From positions 1,178,001 to 1,242,000 of the forward strand of contig NZ_JBKQGY010000001.1 in the NCBI RefSeq assembly GCF_050487225.1: a stretch of 64,000 nucleotides of DNA, in the 5' to 3' direction. Both the position numbers and the translations under genes were made by a program. Each line of letters begins with the position of its first letter. Positions within the stretch are counted from its first letter, which is position 1. The notes beneath the pieces were generated by a model. That model was not told the DNA's origin. It made no database searches and saw nothing but the letters and a program-made list of their open reading frames with translations. The DNA comes from Paenalcaligenes sp050487225. Its GTDB lineage: Bacteria; Pseudomonadota; Gammaproteobacteria; Burkholderiales; Burkholderiaceae_B. Shown piece by piece: positions 35,492 through 43,474 of this stretch.

Positions 35492-35791
35492 ATGACACAG
35501 AAAAAAACACACACCCACTGCACTGTTCCATACATCCTGTTTGTAGGAGGCATACTTCATGGTGAGCAAAGCACAACCCAAAGCTCCTCAAAAAGTGCTC
35601 AATGCCTTTTCCACGTGGATGGTGGTTATATCCTGAAAGAAAGAAGATTACACATCTACCAAAAGACTGATTTCAGAATCCGTGTAGGGAGCACCAAGTA
35701 TTCATGCACAGTATTTTTGTATGAACACAGCACCATCGCTCTAGCCAAAAAAACCCTTAGAGATCGCCTAGTCAATACAACATTTAGATAG
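35492..35791 (+). CDS. plus-strand accessory gene (moron), unknown
   Basis: A 99-residue frame preceded by TTAGGAGTCAGAAC (good ribosome binding site), with its own terminator 13 bp after the stop. The second half (YILKERRLHIYQKTDFRIRV) looks protein-like. A second ATG at 35560 with AGGAGG upstream opens a 25-residue frame in another phase (MVSKAQPKAPQKVLNAFS), so either a leader peptide, a sequence error or a frameshift is possible. It opposes the late operon and is insulated by terminators on both sides. Confidence 0.5.
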   Translation: MTQKKTHTHCTVPYILFVGGILHGEQSTTQSSSKSAQCLFHVDGGYILKERRLHIYQKTDFRIRVGSTKYSCTVFLYEHSTIALAKKTLRDRLVNTTFR

Positions 35792-35803
35792 GCCTAACCA
35801 AAG

Positions 35804-35842
35804 AAAAGCCCGGCAATCTTTCGACTGTCGGGCTTTTTTTTC
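35804..35842 (+). terminator. intrinsic terminator of the plus-strand moron
   Basis: AAGCCCGGCA...TGTCGGGCTT hairpin followed by eight T residues, just after the stop at 35791. Confidence 0.85.
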
Positions 35843-35882
35843 ACCATTGCACTTTCAATAGACGTGACTTCTCGACCTCTAT

Positions 35883-35932
35883 GTTACCGTTTGCGTTACC
35901 GAATGTGCGATGCGATGTTATCGTTCGGTAAC
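35883..35932. repeat. GTTACCG repeat cluster
   Basis: GTTACCG at 35883 and 35895, GTTATCG at 35917 and the inverted CGGTAAC at 35926. The spacings of 12 and 22 bp approximate one and two helical turns. TTGCGTTAC is shared with the repeats in the initiator gene (38834). The cluster overlaps the end of the gene at 35896. Confidence 0.45.
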
Positions 35933-36174
35933 ATTTGCCCTGACGGACGCCAAATATACATATCTCCATAGCGCCCCGGCTCTGGCTTAACTATCTCTAC
36001 CAACCCGTGCTCCTCTAATGCACGCATTGCCCGCTGAATTCCTCTCTCATACTTGGCACGCTCTCCTTTAGGCAATACACGTCCTTTAGATACGTGACGG
36101 ACCAACTCATACATCCGAAACTCGCGACCAGGATAGCAAGACAGCAAATCACCAGCATTGGCATAAATACTCAT
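35896..36174 (-). CDS. winged-helix phage protein, unknown
   Basis: 92 residues. REFRMYELVRHVSKGRVLP followed by RGIQRAMRALEEHGLVEIVK has the spacing of a winged helix-turn-helix, suggesting DNA binding. It is the last gene of the early minus operon and overlaps the preceding stop. Precise role unknown. Confidence 0.6.
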   Translation of the reverse strand: MSIYANAGDLLSCYPGREFRMYELVRHVSKGRVLPKGERAKYERGIQRAMRALEEHGLVEIVKPEPGRYGDMYIWRPSGQMLPNDNIASHIR

Positions 36175-36548
36175 TTAAACGCCCCCCAAACTTTTTTCCT
36201 AAAACTCAACAGCGCCAACCTGTAGTAGTCCACTGTTATCCCTATCTTCCGGCTGGCCACCTCTGCCCTAATGTGGTCGGGCATGTTGCCGTACTCTTTG
36301 ACCCTTGTGTACTCAGCGTGTAGTACCCTGCGGTCATCGTGGTGCAGCTTTAGGTAGATCCCTTCTACACGCTGCGCACGCTCATAGTTCACCGGTGTGT
36401 TGTCTTGCTCGTCCCCATCAACCTCTTGGAATGGATATAGGCACTGACGATGCTCCTGTGCGATGCGGCGCGGCCCCGGCATACTGCCCTGCCAATGCAT
36501 ACGTGCCCAGTTCTGAATCTCGTACTCGACCCAAGTAGGTATTTGCAT
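36171..36548 (-). CDS. possible late-gene regulator (Q-like position)
   Basis: 125 residues from ATG 36548 (AGGAGGTGTG before it). It begins IPTWVEYEIQNWARMHWQGS and has a likely sigma-like/HTH C-terminus (SRKIGITVDYYRLALLSFRK). Protein type and position, at the end of the early operon just before the late genes, match Q-type antiterminators or DUF1133-like regulators. Homology is not certain by eye. Confidence 0.5.
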   Translation of the reverse strand: MQIPTWVEYEIQNWARMHWQGSMPGPRRIAQEHRQCLYPFQEVDGDEQDNTPVNYERAQRVEGIYLKLHHDDRRVLHAEYTRVKEYGNMPDHIRAEVASRKIGITVDYYRLALLSFRKKVWGAFK

Positions 36549-36910
36549 CACACCTCCTGTACTTCAATTCCATGTACCTGCAACATCAGAGCGCTTTTAA
36601 GCACGAACACATCAGTACGCACCCCTTTCACATCCTCTACAACCTGTACGCCATCACGCATATAAACGAAGTCAGCGTAGTAGGTGACAACTCGCACGGC
36701 AGTACCGTCTGACTTACGCTGCGTAGGTATCAGCTCGTAGCGTTTCTGTAGTTCAAGATCAGTAATCTGCCCTGCCTGAAGCAATAGTTTTAGTGCCTGG
36801 TACCGTCGTGCTTCTTTCTTGCTATCGAACTTATGACCGTCCACCACGGTTTTGACGTTCTTGTACTTGGATATTTTCTTGCGCCCCCGCGCTGTTATGA
36901 CTGCTACCAT
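36548..36910 (-). CDS. DUF1064 nuclease-like protein
   Basis: 120 residues from ATG 36910 (GGAGGCTGTG before it). The DUF1064 pattern is clear: KYKNVKTVVDGHKFDSKKEA, then YYADFVYMRDG and VVEDVKGVRTDVF. The E..D..(E)xK arrangement is that of a PD-(D/E)XK nuclease, related to Holliday-junction resolvases. It probably serves phage recombination or replication. Confidence 0.8.
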   Translation of the reverse strand: MVAVITARGRKKISKYKNVKTVVDGHKFDSKKEARRYQALKLLLQAGQITDLELQKRYELIPTQRKSDGTAVRVVTYYADFVYMRDGVQVVEDVKGVRTDVFVLKSALMLQVHGIEVQEV

Positions 36911-37353
36911 CACAGCCTCCACAGCATTGGCTTGGTGCTTTTGAAAGCATTGAACACCTGCGGCACACCGCGCTTTAACCCAAAGTGGTGCAGCGTATTG
37001 CTATATCCCGACTTACGCACCAGTTCTAGGTATTTGTCAGCTATAGCTGTTCTGGACGACTTATCCCACCAGCAAGCAATTACCGGCTGGCACTGCTCAA
37101 GCTGCTCTAATGCCCACTCGCTTACCTCTGGCCAATAGGCATCACGGGCTATATTTGGGTCCAAGAACAACAGATCAACGCCGCCCCCGCCCATTGCTTT
37201 AGCTTTCATTTCACAGTTGCCCACTGACACGCGATCAATGCTCAGTGGCTCACGCAAGAACACAAACCCAACTGATGGCACAGAAGCATCCCACTGATTA
37301 CGGTATCCAATGGTGCAGCGATGATCTTTTGACCTGATATACCCCCCACTCAT
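36910..37353 (-). CDS. hypothetical early phage protein
   Basis: 147 residues, not recognised. A GGGGVDLLFLDPNIARDAYW block recalls a nucleotide- or SAM-binding strand but lacks full motifs. It sits between DUF1064 and a winged-helix gene and overlaps both by a few bases, so it belongs to the replication/recombination operon. Confidence 0.55.
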   Translation of the reverse strand: MSGGYIRSKDHRCTIGYRNQWDASVPSVGFVFLREPLSIDRVSVGNCEMKAKAMGGGGVDLLFLDPNIARDAYWPEVSEWALEQLEQCQPVIACWWDKSSRTAIADKYLELVRKSGYSNTLHHFGLKRGVPQVFNAFKSTKPMLWRL

Positions 37354-37649
37354 GCCGCCTCCAATTGCGCCAGCACGATGCCAAACGGTGCGCCTATCTC
37401 TTTTGCTCTTGCAATAATCACAGCCAGAGAGTCGCCTTTGGCTTCATACAGTGTCAGCGGCTTTCTAAATCCACCAAGCTCTACGCTTCCTGCCTTCTTC
37501 ACCAGGGACTCAGCTATAAGCGAATAAATAGACCAATAGGCCGTGTGCTTTGGCAGACCCGATAACTCAGCAATATCAGCCGCACTCAATGCACCGCCAT
37601 GCTTTAACATTGCCTCGTAGACCACCTGCTTACTACTTTTCTTGCTCAC
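37350..37649 (-). CDS. winged-helix DNA-binding protein
   Basis: 99 residues. QVVYEAMLKHGGALSAADIA, then SGLPKHTAYWSIYSLIAESL is a typical wHTH (MarR/IclR-like). It overlaps the DnaC-like gene by 4 bp, suggesting a role with replication or its control. Confidence 0.65.
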   Translation of the reverse strand: MSKKSSKQVVYEAMLKHGGALSAADIAELSGLPKHTAYWSIYSLIAESLVKKAGSVELGGFRKPLTLYEAKGDSLAVIIARAKEIGAPFGIVLAQLEAA

Positions 37650-38431
37650 GCTGCCGCCTTTGCCCTGTGGCTATCCCAGTTAAACACCACGGCCTTGCCG
37701 CCCCCTTCGCGCAAACGGTCAAACACACGCTCGCCCAAATACTCTTTCAATGGCCCCATAGCTAAATTACTGATAATGATGGTGGGCTTCATCTGCTCAT
37801 AGCGACCGTTGATAATCTCGAAAAGGATCATTTCTTCAGTGGCACTACCAAACTGCACCCCAACCTCGTCAATGATCAGCAGGTCTGGTGCGATCAACGC
37901 ATTAATGGCTTGGCGTTCCGTCTGTGTAGCGCCATGGCCATAGGTTTCTTTAACACTGCGTACAGCCGACAGCACCGAGGTGAAAACTGCCGTGTATCCC
38001 TGAGCGATCAAAGCATGCGCTGCAGATGCCGCTAAATGGGTTTTCCCCGTGCCTACCGTTCCCATCAAAATCAGGCTACGACCAGCGGCAAGGCTATCCG
38101 CAAAGTTTTCTGCATACTCACGCACCGTTTCCAAAGCCTTGGCAGAGTTAGGGCATGTCGCACGATAGTTTGCAAAGCGTCGATCCATGAAGCGCGGGGG
38201 AATGGCAGCACGCTGCATAGTGTTATTCATCACTGCTTGACGTCGCCCTGCGTTGATATCGTCAATGATCTTCTGCTCATCACCCTTGTTGTCCTTGTCT
38301 GCACATTGCGGGCAAGTAGTCCAAAACTGAGTGCTGCGAAGTTTTACATGCTGTGATTGGTATTCCCCATGCTGGTCGCAGTTATGCGTGGCTGTGTCCA
38401 GATCCTGAATCACCTTAGAAACTTCCATCAT
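37646..38431 (-). CDS. DnaC-like helicase loader ATPase
   Basis: 261 residues. The N-terminal zinc-like region (CDQHGEYQSQ, WTTCPQCADK) is followed by the AAA+ core: Walker A GTVGTGKTHLA (about 113-123) and Walker B LLIIDEVG. An Arg finger region near RVFDRLREGG completes it. It would load host DnaB at the phage origin with the initiator encoded by the overlapping upstream gene. Confidence 0.9.
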   Translation of the reverse strand: MMEVSKVIQDLDTATHNCDQHGEYQSQHVKLRSTQFWTTCPQCADKDNKGDEQKIIDDINAGRRQAVMNNTMQRAAIPPRFMDRRFANYRATCPNSAKALETVREYAENFADSLAAGRSLILMGTVGTGKTHLAASAAHALIAQGYTAVFTSVLSAVRSVKETYGHGATQTERQAINALIAPDLLIIDEVGVQFGSATEEMILFEIINGRYEQMKPTIIISNLAMGPLKEYLGERVFDRLREGGGKAVVFNWDSHRAKAAA

Positions 38432-39266
38432 CGCTCACCCCTTTGCTGTAATCCTGATCCGAAAAACTCCCGCCCTGCCCGCCGTTACTTGATGGCTCTG
38501 GCGACTCCACAGGCAAGCCATCCTCCCAACGATCTTGGTTTAGGTACGTCAGCGATGACGGTTCATACCCACGAATCCAGTCTCTAGTCTTTTTCATCGC
38601 CTCCAAGTGCGTTAAGACCTGATCCGCTATCTCATCAAGGTTTTTGGCCTTCCAAGCCTTGGCGCATTTTGACTTCGCTGTCCTGCGGTTGTTTTTGCTC
38701 GGGTAAGCATCCCAAAATTCTTGGAATCCAATTTTGGGTTCAGGCACGGAGCTTGGTTCACCAGAACCAGACGAAGTAGGTATTACTTCTGTTTCTTTAT
38801 CTGCATCTGTTTCTTTATCTGTACCCGTTACGGTTGCGTTACGTAACGCGTTACCATCACCAGAGGGGACGCTTTCCTGCTTTGGCTCTGGATTTTCAGG
38901 TGCTGCAGGTTCAGCTTTTTTCTTCTGGCTTTCACGATAACGACGCTGACGCTCGGCATTGGTAGGGTCTACATCACTACGCATCTGGCGCTTATCCCAT
39001 GCCAAGGGCTGCCAGTCAGCATCAATCAGGCCCGCTGCCACCAGACGCTTCTTAACGTCACGGATAACGGCATGATCAATCCACAAACGCTGAGCAACAA
39101 TGCGATCCAACAAATCAGGCTCACATGCCTGATCTAGCGCACCATCCGATTTCAGGGCGAGAATGCCCATAAAGTGACGCTGATCCTCAAACGCCAAAGA
39201 AATCATCTTTGGGTCATTCAGGAAGTCCGTGTACATACGGAACCAAGGCATTTTCTGGATACTCAT
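38415..39266 (-). CDS. phage replication initiator (O/DnaT-like)
   Basis: 283 residues. The N-terminal domain (WFRMYTDFLNDPKMISLAF, then IDHAVIRDVKKRLVAAGLI) is the wHTH of phage O-like initiators. A variable acidic linker (DKETDADKETEV) is encoded by repeats that may be the origin. The C-terminal part (FQEFWDAYPSKNNRRTAKSK) is the common loader-interacting end. It is followed by the DnaC-like gene with an overlap. Confidence 0.8.
   Translation of the reverse strand: MSIQKMPWFRMYTDFLNDPKMISLAFEDQRHFMGILALKSDGALDQACEPDLLDRIVAQRLWIDHAVIRDVKKRLVAAGLIDADWQPLAWDKRQMRSDVDPTNAERQRRYRESQKKKAEPAAPENPEPKQESVPSGDGNALRNATVTGTDKETDADKETEVIPTSSGSGEPSSVPEPKIGFQEFWDAYPSKNNRRTAKSKCAKAWKAKNLDEIADQVLTHLEAMKKTRDWIRGYEPSSLTYLNQDRWEDGLPVESPEPSSNGGQGGSFSDQDYSKGVSDDGSF
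38788..38854. other. candidate replication origin inside the initiator gene
   Basis: Two 16-bp direct repeats (TCTGTTTCTTTATCTG at 38788 and 38806) are followed by three CGTTAC units at 38826, 38837 and 38849, spaced 11-12 bp. Lambdoid phages carry iterons and an AT-rich segment at the same place in gene O. Confidence 0.5.
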
Positions 39267-39607
39267 ACCGCCCTCACATACGTTCTAACTGAATGACCCT
39301 TGGTGTAGCGGCAGATCGAAGGCATAGAGCCTGTGATGCGCACTAAACCGCGTCTTTGAGCTAAACGACCAACCGCCCCCCAAGCGTTTGAGCTTGGCGG
39401 TACCAGATCAGGATGATGCTCCGCTACGTATAGACGGAAGTGTGTAATCGTGAATTGCTCGTCCTGCTTGCGCACCCATGCTTCAAACAGCGACATAATC
39501 CGTTCGCCCCAATTAGGCGTTACAAACTCAGCATGGCTTTGTGCCAGCGCTATTCCTTCATCTGCCAATTGCTTGCCAGTGAGTTTTGTTGGTATCATTT
39601 GAGTCAT
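39263..39607 (-). CDS. hypothetical replication-module protein
   Basis: 114 residues, overlapping the initiator gene by 4 bp. A C-terminal winged-helix-like part (SNAWGAVGRLAQRRGLVRIT) is visible. Similar small proteins occur upstream of O-like genes in phages. Function unknown. Confidence 0.55.
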   Translation of the reverse strand: MTQMIPTKLTGKQLADEGIALAQSHAEFVTPNWGERIMSLFEAWVRKQDEQFTITHFRLYVAEHHPDLVPPSSNAWGAVGRLAQRRGLVRITGSMPSICRYTKGHSVRTYVRAV

Positions 39608-40150
39608 TCAATAGACCTCCGTGTAACGTTGAATCGCCCCCAGAACTGTTGCTGCAGTTGCTGGGTTTTCTTTTTTCATGCCTGCAGCTTCTATCGCTGC
39701 CTCCGGCACATCTACACCACGCTCTAGCAGCATTCGTATGCACTCGCGTAGTAAATCCATTTGCTTGCCGTAACGAGCCTCAAACTGGCCTTTGTTTGGG
39801 TGCACTGCGATACGACCAGGTGCGCCGGTACCGTGCTGATGATTCCCTGCAGATAGCGGCAACACTAACCAGTGCGCGGTCGGCTTTGTTCTGCCATCAA
39901 TGTGATGAATACTCACCATCGGATCGAAGAAACCGTCTTTGAGGCTGGCAATACAACCCAAGCTAGCCATCTGATCGTGAAAACGCTTTTGCGCTGCCGT
40001 AACTGGACGACCTTTCATGCCACGCGAGCTCATAGGCTTCTTCTTGCTGGTCGTGGGCTTTTGGGGGCGGTTCATGCCTCCCTTTGATTCCCACGGCTTT
40101 TTAGCGCGTAGCGGCGTCTTGCTGGCCCGTAGAGTGCTGTTCCATACTTT
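39608..40150 (-). CDS. Ref-like RecA-dependent nuclease family protein
   Basis: 180 residues from ATG 40150 (GGGAG seven bases upstream); the longer frame lacks a ribosome binding site. The Ref signature SIHHIDGRTKPTAHWLVLPL and the later IAVHPNKGQFEARYGKQ are clear, an HNH-type site related to P1 Ref, which cuts DNA at RecA filaments. The N-terminus is very basic. It suggests a recombination role. Confidence 0.8.
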   Translation of the reverse strand, partial: KVWNSTLRASKTPLRAKKPWESKGGMNRPQKPTTSKKKPMSSRGMKGRPVTAAQKRFHDQMASLGCIASLKDGFFDPMVSIHHIDGRTKPTAHWLVLPLSAGNHQHGTGAPGRIAVHPNKGQFEARYGKQMDLLRECIRMLLERGVDVPEAAIEAAGMKKENPATAATVLGAIQRYTEVY

Positions 40151-40261
40151 CATCGCCGTACTCCCGCATTTACAATTTCGGAAGTTATTACTCGCCATGC
40201 AAGAATAGAAAAATATCGCTCACACTCCTTATTGATTACAGCCAACCTAGGAAAGAACATA

Positions 40262-40489
40262 ATGCTGAAAAGTAGAGTCATCGCACACTGCCTCGTGAAC
40301 TTACGCACAGGTTTCACTCTGGAACAGGGTGAAGACATCGTGTACCAAACATTCCGAAACGAGTTTCCTAAAGAACGATTTGAAAAATGGAATACAGAAC
40401 TTCCCGAAGAGGTTGCTCTACATATAATTAAAGCGGTTGGTGAACCATCATGGATTAGAGTTGATGGCATGATTCGGGACCTTTGGTAG
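40262..40489 (+). CDS. small plus-strand protein in the early minus operon
   Basis: 75 residues from ATG 40262 (AGGAAAGAACATA before it): LKSRVIAHCLVNLRTGFTLE, later VALHIIKAVGEPSWIRVDG. Its stop overlaps the convergent gene at 40455. Not recognised. Being antisense to the lytic operon, it would be expressed separately, perhaps in the lysogen. Confidence 0.45.
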   Translation: MLKSRVIAHCLVNLRTGFTLEQGEDIVYQTFRNEFPKERFEKWNTELPEEVALHIIKAVGEPSWIRVDGMIRDLW

Positions 40490-40718
40490 CTAACAGTTCG
40501 TTAAGCTGTGTAGCTCTAGCTCGCGGTAATACGCCCACACTCCTCGAGAGCCCGTGATCAAGAGTTGCGTCATCAAGCTCTGCTAGCTCTTTTGCTAAAA
40601 CCTCACTTACTGCCGATAAAAAAGAAGCCGCACTAGCTGGCGTTACAGCACCTAGATTTAAAACAAGCACTGGGATGCTCCGTTCCTCTAATTGAAGACT
40701 CACAGTCATGCTACGCAT
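40455..40718 (-). CDS. hypothetical early protein
   Basis: 87 residues from ATG 40718, which follows AGGAGGTGGTG. Mostly helical with acidic stretches (VSEVLAKELAELDDATLDHG). It overlaps the preceding gene's stop. No family recognised. Confidence 0.5.
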   Translation of the reverse strand: MRSMTVSLQLEERSIPVLVLNLGAVTPASAASFLSAVSEVLAKELAELDDATLDHGLSRSVGVLPRARATQLNELLATKGPESCHQL

Positions 40719-41022
40719 CACCACCTCCTATATTTCCGTTATTCGCAGCAGCTTTCAAAGACGTTGGCAATGTGAACACCAGCCCTTTACTCGCAATCAA
40801 ACGCACAAAGTCAGCCGGCGGCAGCTTCGCTAAGCTATCGACACCTGTTGCCTTATAAATTGCAGCCTTGATCGCAAAAGTACGAGATATCCTGTCTTGG
40901 TCGTGCTCTACATCAAACGCTTTCGCTACACGAGGGTTGTTAAACCAGCCAAATTTAAATAGGTCTGTGTAGTCGGTACCGTAGGGCGGCTTTGCGCCCC
41001 CAATGAAGCTAGATTTAGTCAT
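40711..41022 (-). CDS. hypothetical early protein
   Basis: 103 residues. DYTDLFKFGWFNNPRVAKAF and a Gly/Asn-rich end. It overlaps both neighbours by a few bases, so it belongs to the early lytic operon. No family recognised. Confidence 0.55.
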   Translation of the reverse strand: MTKSSFIGGAKPPYGTDYTDLFKFGWFNNPRVAKAFDVEHDQDRISRTFAIKAAIYKATGVDSLAKLPPADFVRLIASKGLVFTLPTSLKAAANNGNIGGGDA

Positions 41023-41593
41023 TTGGTATCACCAGCCCTCTCATAAGCATCACTTGCTCTATCGCTGCTCTGGCACCTCTAGCTGTACCGATGGACTCAC
41101 ATAGCTCTTTATGTGCCACGAAATGCGCCTCGTCAGAAGCGTTCTCACTCAAAGCAATAAGAGCCAGCGTCGCCTCGGTGTTTTCTTTCAGTACAACCTG
41201 AGCTTTCTTGCTCGGATCAAACTCACCATCAGGACACGCCACCATCATTCGTGGCGAATAGCCGAATGGACGCAAGATTTCACATACATAGCCGTAACGC
41301 AGGTCGTTAGGCATTGCCGCCAGCACAGACTGCTCAAAGTTCATCGGCATAAAGTTGGACTCTTTAGTTTTGTCATCCAGCCAACGGAAAATACGATCTG
41401 CAGCGTTCTTGGCTAACGTGAAGGGATCACCATTAGTTTCAAAACGAATGCCTGTCACCTCGGCCATGCCAAACTTCTGGTGGGCCTCCACAATTGCCAG
41501 CGCTACAGCCTCCCTACTTCCCACACGAACACGCCATAGATCCACGTAGTGCATCAGCGTTGCTAATTTCGAGCGGTGCGATTCATTTCGCAT
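41015..41593 (-). CDS. early regulator-like protein (YdaT/CII position)
   Basis: About 192 residues from ATG 41593, nine bases after AGGA. The N-terminal part (SKLATLMHYVDLWRVRVGSR, then AIVEAHQKFGMAEVTGIRFE) resembles YdaT-type proteins, which accompany YdaS-like Cro repressors in many prophages. The rest is helical. Its place right after the Cro-like gene is that of a CII-like regulator. The assignment is tentative. Confidence 0.5.
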   Translation of the reverse strand: MRNESHRSKLATLMHYVDLWRVRVGSREAVALAIVEAHQKFGMAEVTGIRFETNGDPFTLAKNAADRIFRWLDDKTKESNFMPMNFEQSVLAAMPNDLRYGYVCEILRPFGYSPRMMVACPDGEFDPSKKAQVVLKENTEATLALIALSENASDEAHFVAHKELCESIGTARGARAAIEQVMLMRGLVIPND

Positions 41594-41900
41594 GACCATG
41601 ATTCCTGTGTTGAGTAAAGTGCTTTCATGCACGTAAATGAATAGATAAGGGGCTAACCCATGACCCAGACCGAACGACTACCGCAACAAGCCAAATCAAT
41701 CTGCGCCGGCGTCACTGAAAACTCAGAAATCAGTGACCAACTGCTGTGCTCTGTGTTTGAGCGTCTATGCGTAGAGCAAGACATGCGAGAACCTACTGAA
41801 CCACTTCAACACTCGCATGACCTGCATTAATGGGCGGTCAATCCCAGTCGGGTATATTCAGAGATTCCAATAACCAAATTTTTCCTAAAAGGAATTGACC

Positions 41901-42146
41901 GTGGACAACAGAAAACCTCAAATCGTATTTACCTTTACCTCTAAAGAAAGGCCCGCTTTTGTGCCTGAGAATTTAACGCTACCGCCAAACAGCGAGCTTC
42001 AATTACATGACGCTATTCGATTTGAAGGGGGTGAAAAGGTATGGGTAGTAGCCGGACGGCTACTTGAGATAGCTAGAGATGGATCCAGCACAATGACCAT
42101 CACTCTTTCCGATTTACCAAATACAGCAACGCTCCAGAACGCTTAA
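41901..42146 (+). CDS. small plus-strand protein in the immunity region
   Basis: 81 residues from GTG 41901 (AAAGGAATTGACC before it). KPQIVFTFTSKERPAFVPEN and VWVVAGRLLEIARDG suggest a compact beta protein. It lies between the CII-like and Cro-like genes on the opposite strand. A GC-rich hairpin follows (42161-42196). Function unknown. Confidence 0.5.
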   Translation: MDNRKPQIVFTFTSKERPAFVPENLTLPPNSELQLHDAIRFEGGEKVWVVAGRLLEIARDGSSTMTITLSDLPNTATLQNA

Positions 42147-42317
42147 CCGAAACCTTGATCCGCCCCCCTTTCTGTTCGAGCGATATTGCGGGGCGGATCA
42201 ACCACAGAACAAAACGAGCATATAAATTACGCATGGACACCACCTATGAAAAACAAACCTGAAGAACAAAAACCACTCGAACATGAAAAATCGAAACCCG
42301 CTCTGTGTTGATCGGGG

Positions 42318-42581
42318 TTATGAGCCTTGAGCTGCTACCCTCTTTCGCGACGAGGCCCGCTTTCTCAGCACAGACCAATCAACCGAGAAGCACAGGGACT
42401 CACAAAGAACCCCCGTCAGGCGCTCAATTTCAGGAGCATGTCGAGCAGGAACCTCCCTGCCCGGACGCTTCCACTGATTGAAAGCCCCTCTCGTAACCCC
42501 TAAAGCGCGTGCCAAAGCCGCCTCCGAGCCGAAGGCGTTTGCCGCTTTTTCTAATGACTTTTCGATAGATTCTTGTTTCAT
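42318..42581 (-). CDS. YdaS-like Cro repressor
   Basis: 87 residues. The HTH (FGSEAALARALGVTRGAFNQ, then WKRPGREVPARHAPEIERLT) is typical of YdaS/Cro proteins, and the C-terminus has the family's CESLCFSVDWSVL end. It is the first gene of the lytic leftward operon and diverges from the repressor. It would shut off the repressor promoter during lytic growth. Confidence 0.85.
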   Translation of the reverse strand: MKQESIEKSLEKAANAFGSEAALARALGVTRGAFNQWKRPGREVPARHAPEIERLTGVLCESLCFSVDWSVLRKRASSRKRVAAQGS

Positions 42582-42587
42582 TACTAG

Positions 42588-42616
42588 AGTCTAGTTTTTC
42601 TATACCAATAAGTCAA
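42588..42616 (-). promoter_or_regulatory. lytic early promoter of the cro operon
   Basis: On the minus strand TTGACT (42616-42611), a 17-bp spacer and TAGACT (42593-42588), immediately before the cro start. The operator word GTATAGAAA lies in the spacer, so bound repressor would block it. Confidence 0.75.
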
Positions 42617-42652
42617 GAATATATAGACCATGAGCGTGCAGATTTTCTATAC
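42589..42652. promoter_or_regulatory. repressor operators and repressor promoter
   Basis: GTCTAGTTTTTCTATAC (42589-42605) and GATTTTCTATAC (42641-42652) share TTTCTATAC. A plausible weak repressor promoter on the plus strand is TTTCTA (42597) - 17 bp - TATATA (42620). The same TTTCTATAC word recurs twice at 45576-45615. Confidence 0.65.
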
Positions 42653-42662
42653 ACTACGAAGC

Positions 42663-43004
42663 ATGGATATCAAAGATTGGATTCTTGCTGCTCGTAACCA
42701 CGCCAAAATCACCCAAACTCAATTGGGCGATAGGCTAGGTGTTAGCAAAGGAAATGTGTCTGCATGGGAAAATGGCAGACATGAGGCTAGCTACGACCAG
42801 TTAATCAAGATCGCTGAAATCACAGCCTACTCAGAGCCGCTGCCAGGTCTGGAGCAAGGCATCAAAGTCGTCCCTACTAGCGTGTGGCCATTTCAAAAGG
42901 TCAGCGAATCCAAGATTAAAAGCCTTCAGAGCGATGAGCGTATCCAACTGGAGACCGCCATACTGCTCTCCGCAGCACAGCTCGGCTTAGATATTAAAGC
43001 CTGA
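42663..43004 (+). CDS. short phage repressor (CI analogue, HTH only)
   Basis: 113 residues from ATG 42663. The XRE-type HTH spans about residues 6-60 (ARNHAKITQTQLGDRLGVSK, SAWENGRHEASYDQLIKIAE). No S24/LexA-like peptidase domain follows; the remaining 50 residues carry no Ser-Lys dyad context. RecA-stimulated self-cleavage is therefore not expected, so induction needs another route. It diverges from cro and would repress both early promoters. Confidence 0.75.
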   Translation: MDIKDWILAARNHAKITQTQLGDRLGVSKGNVSAWENGRHEASYDQLIKIAEITAYSEPLPGLEQGIKVVPTSVWPFQKVSESKIKSLQSDERIQLETAILLSAAQLGLDIKA

Positions 43005-43153
43005 ACACCACCGCATACTCAGCCTTCCATACTTATGGCGGGCTAAAGTCATGCTAACAAGTAGCACCCGTAGCAGTAACACCGCGCACAAGGCCGTATC
43101 GCTGCGGTCTTGTATAGAACTTGAGCGACGCACCCAAACCTTTAGGAAATTTA

Positions 43154-43474
43154 ATGAGCGATCAAGAGGATCAAAATAGCCCCGATTTTGACTTGGGACA
43201 AGCAACGGCGGATCTTTCGCTTGAAGATATAATTGAGTTTTTCAACGCAAAGCTTAAAAACCATAATTGCCCTGCTTGCTTAGAGAACAGTTGGACTGAT
43301 GTTCGTGCGGCAGACTCTATTCATGGCCTTATCGCTCAACCCTTAAATGGGCCTGTAACAGTACCAGCGCCAATGTATCCTCTTGTGAGCGTTAGTTGCA
43401 ATAATTGTGGATTTATTAGATCCCACATGGCTGCTTTCGTTTTATCATGGAAAGAGAGCAATGGGAAAAAATAA
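43154..43474 (+). CDS. zinc-ribbon-like protein, co-transcribed with the repressor
   Basis: 106 residues from ATG 43154 (AGGAAATTTA before it). An acidic N-terminus, then NHNCPACLENSW and later VSCNNCGFIRSHM form two CxxC knuckles. It overlaps the next gene by 14 bp and follows the repressor by 150 bp, so it is likely expressed in the lysogen. Function unknown. Confidence 0.6.
   Translation: MSDQEDQNSPDFDLGQATADLSLEDIIEFFNAKLKNHNCPACLENSWTDVRAADSIHGLIAQPLNGPVTVPAPMYPLVSVSCNNCGFIRSHMAAFVLSWKESNGKK

Noticed and set aside
41661..41830. Short plus-strand frame opposite the CII-like leader
   Set aside because: A start with AAGGGG is present, but I could not trace an uninterrupted frame to a sensible stop, so no gene is claimed.
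42663..43004. Self-cleaving CI/LexA-type repressor
   Set aside because: The protein ends about 50 residues after the HTH, with no room for an S24 peptidase domain and no peptidase gene fused downstream.
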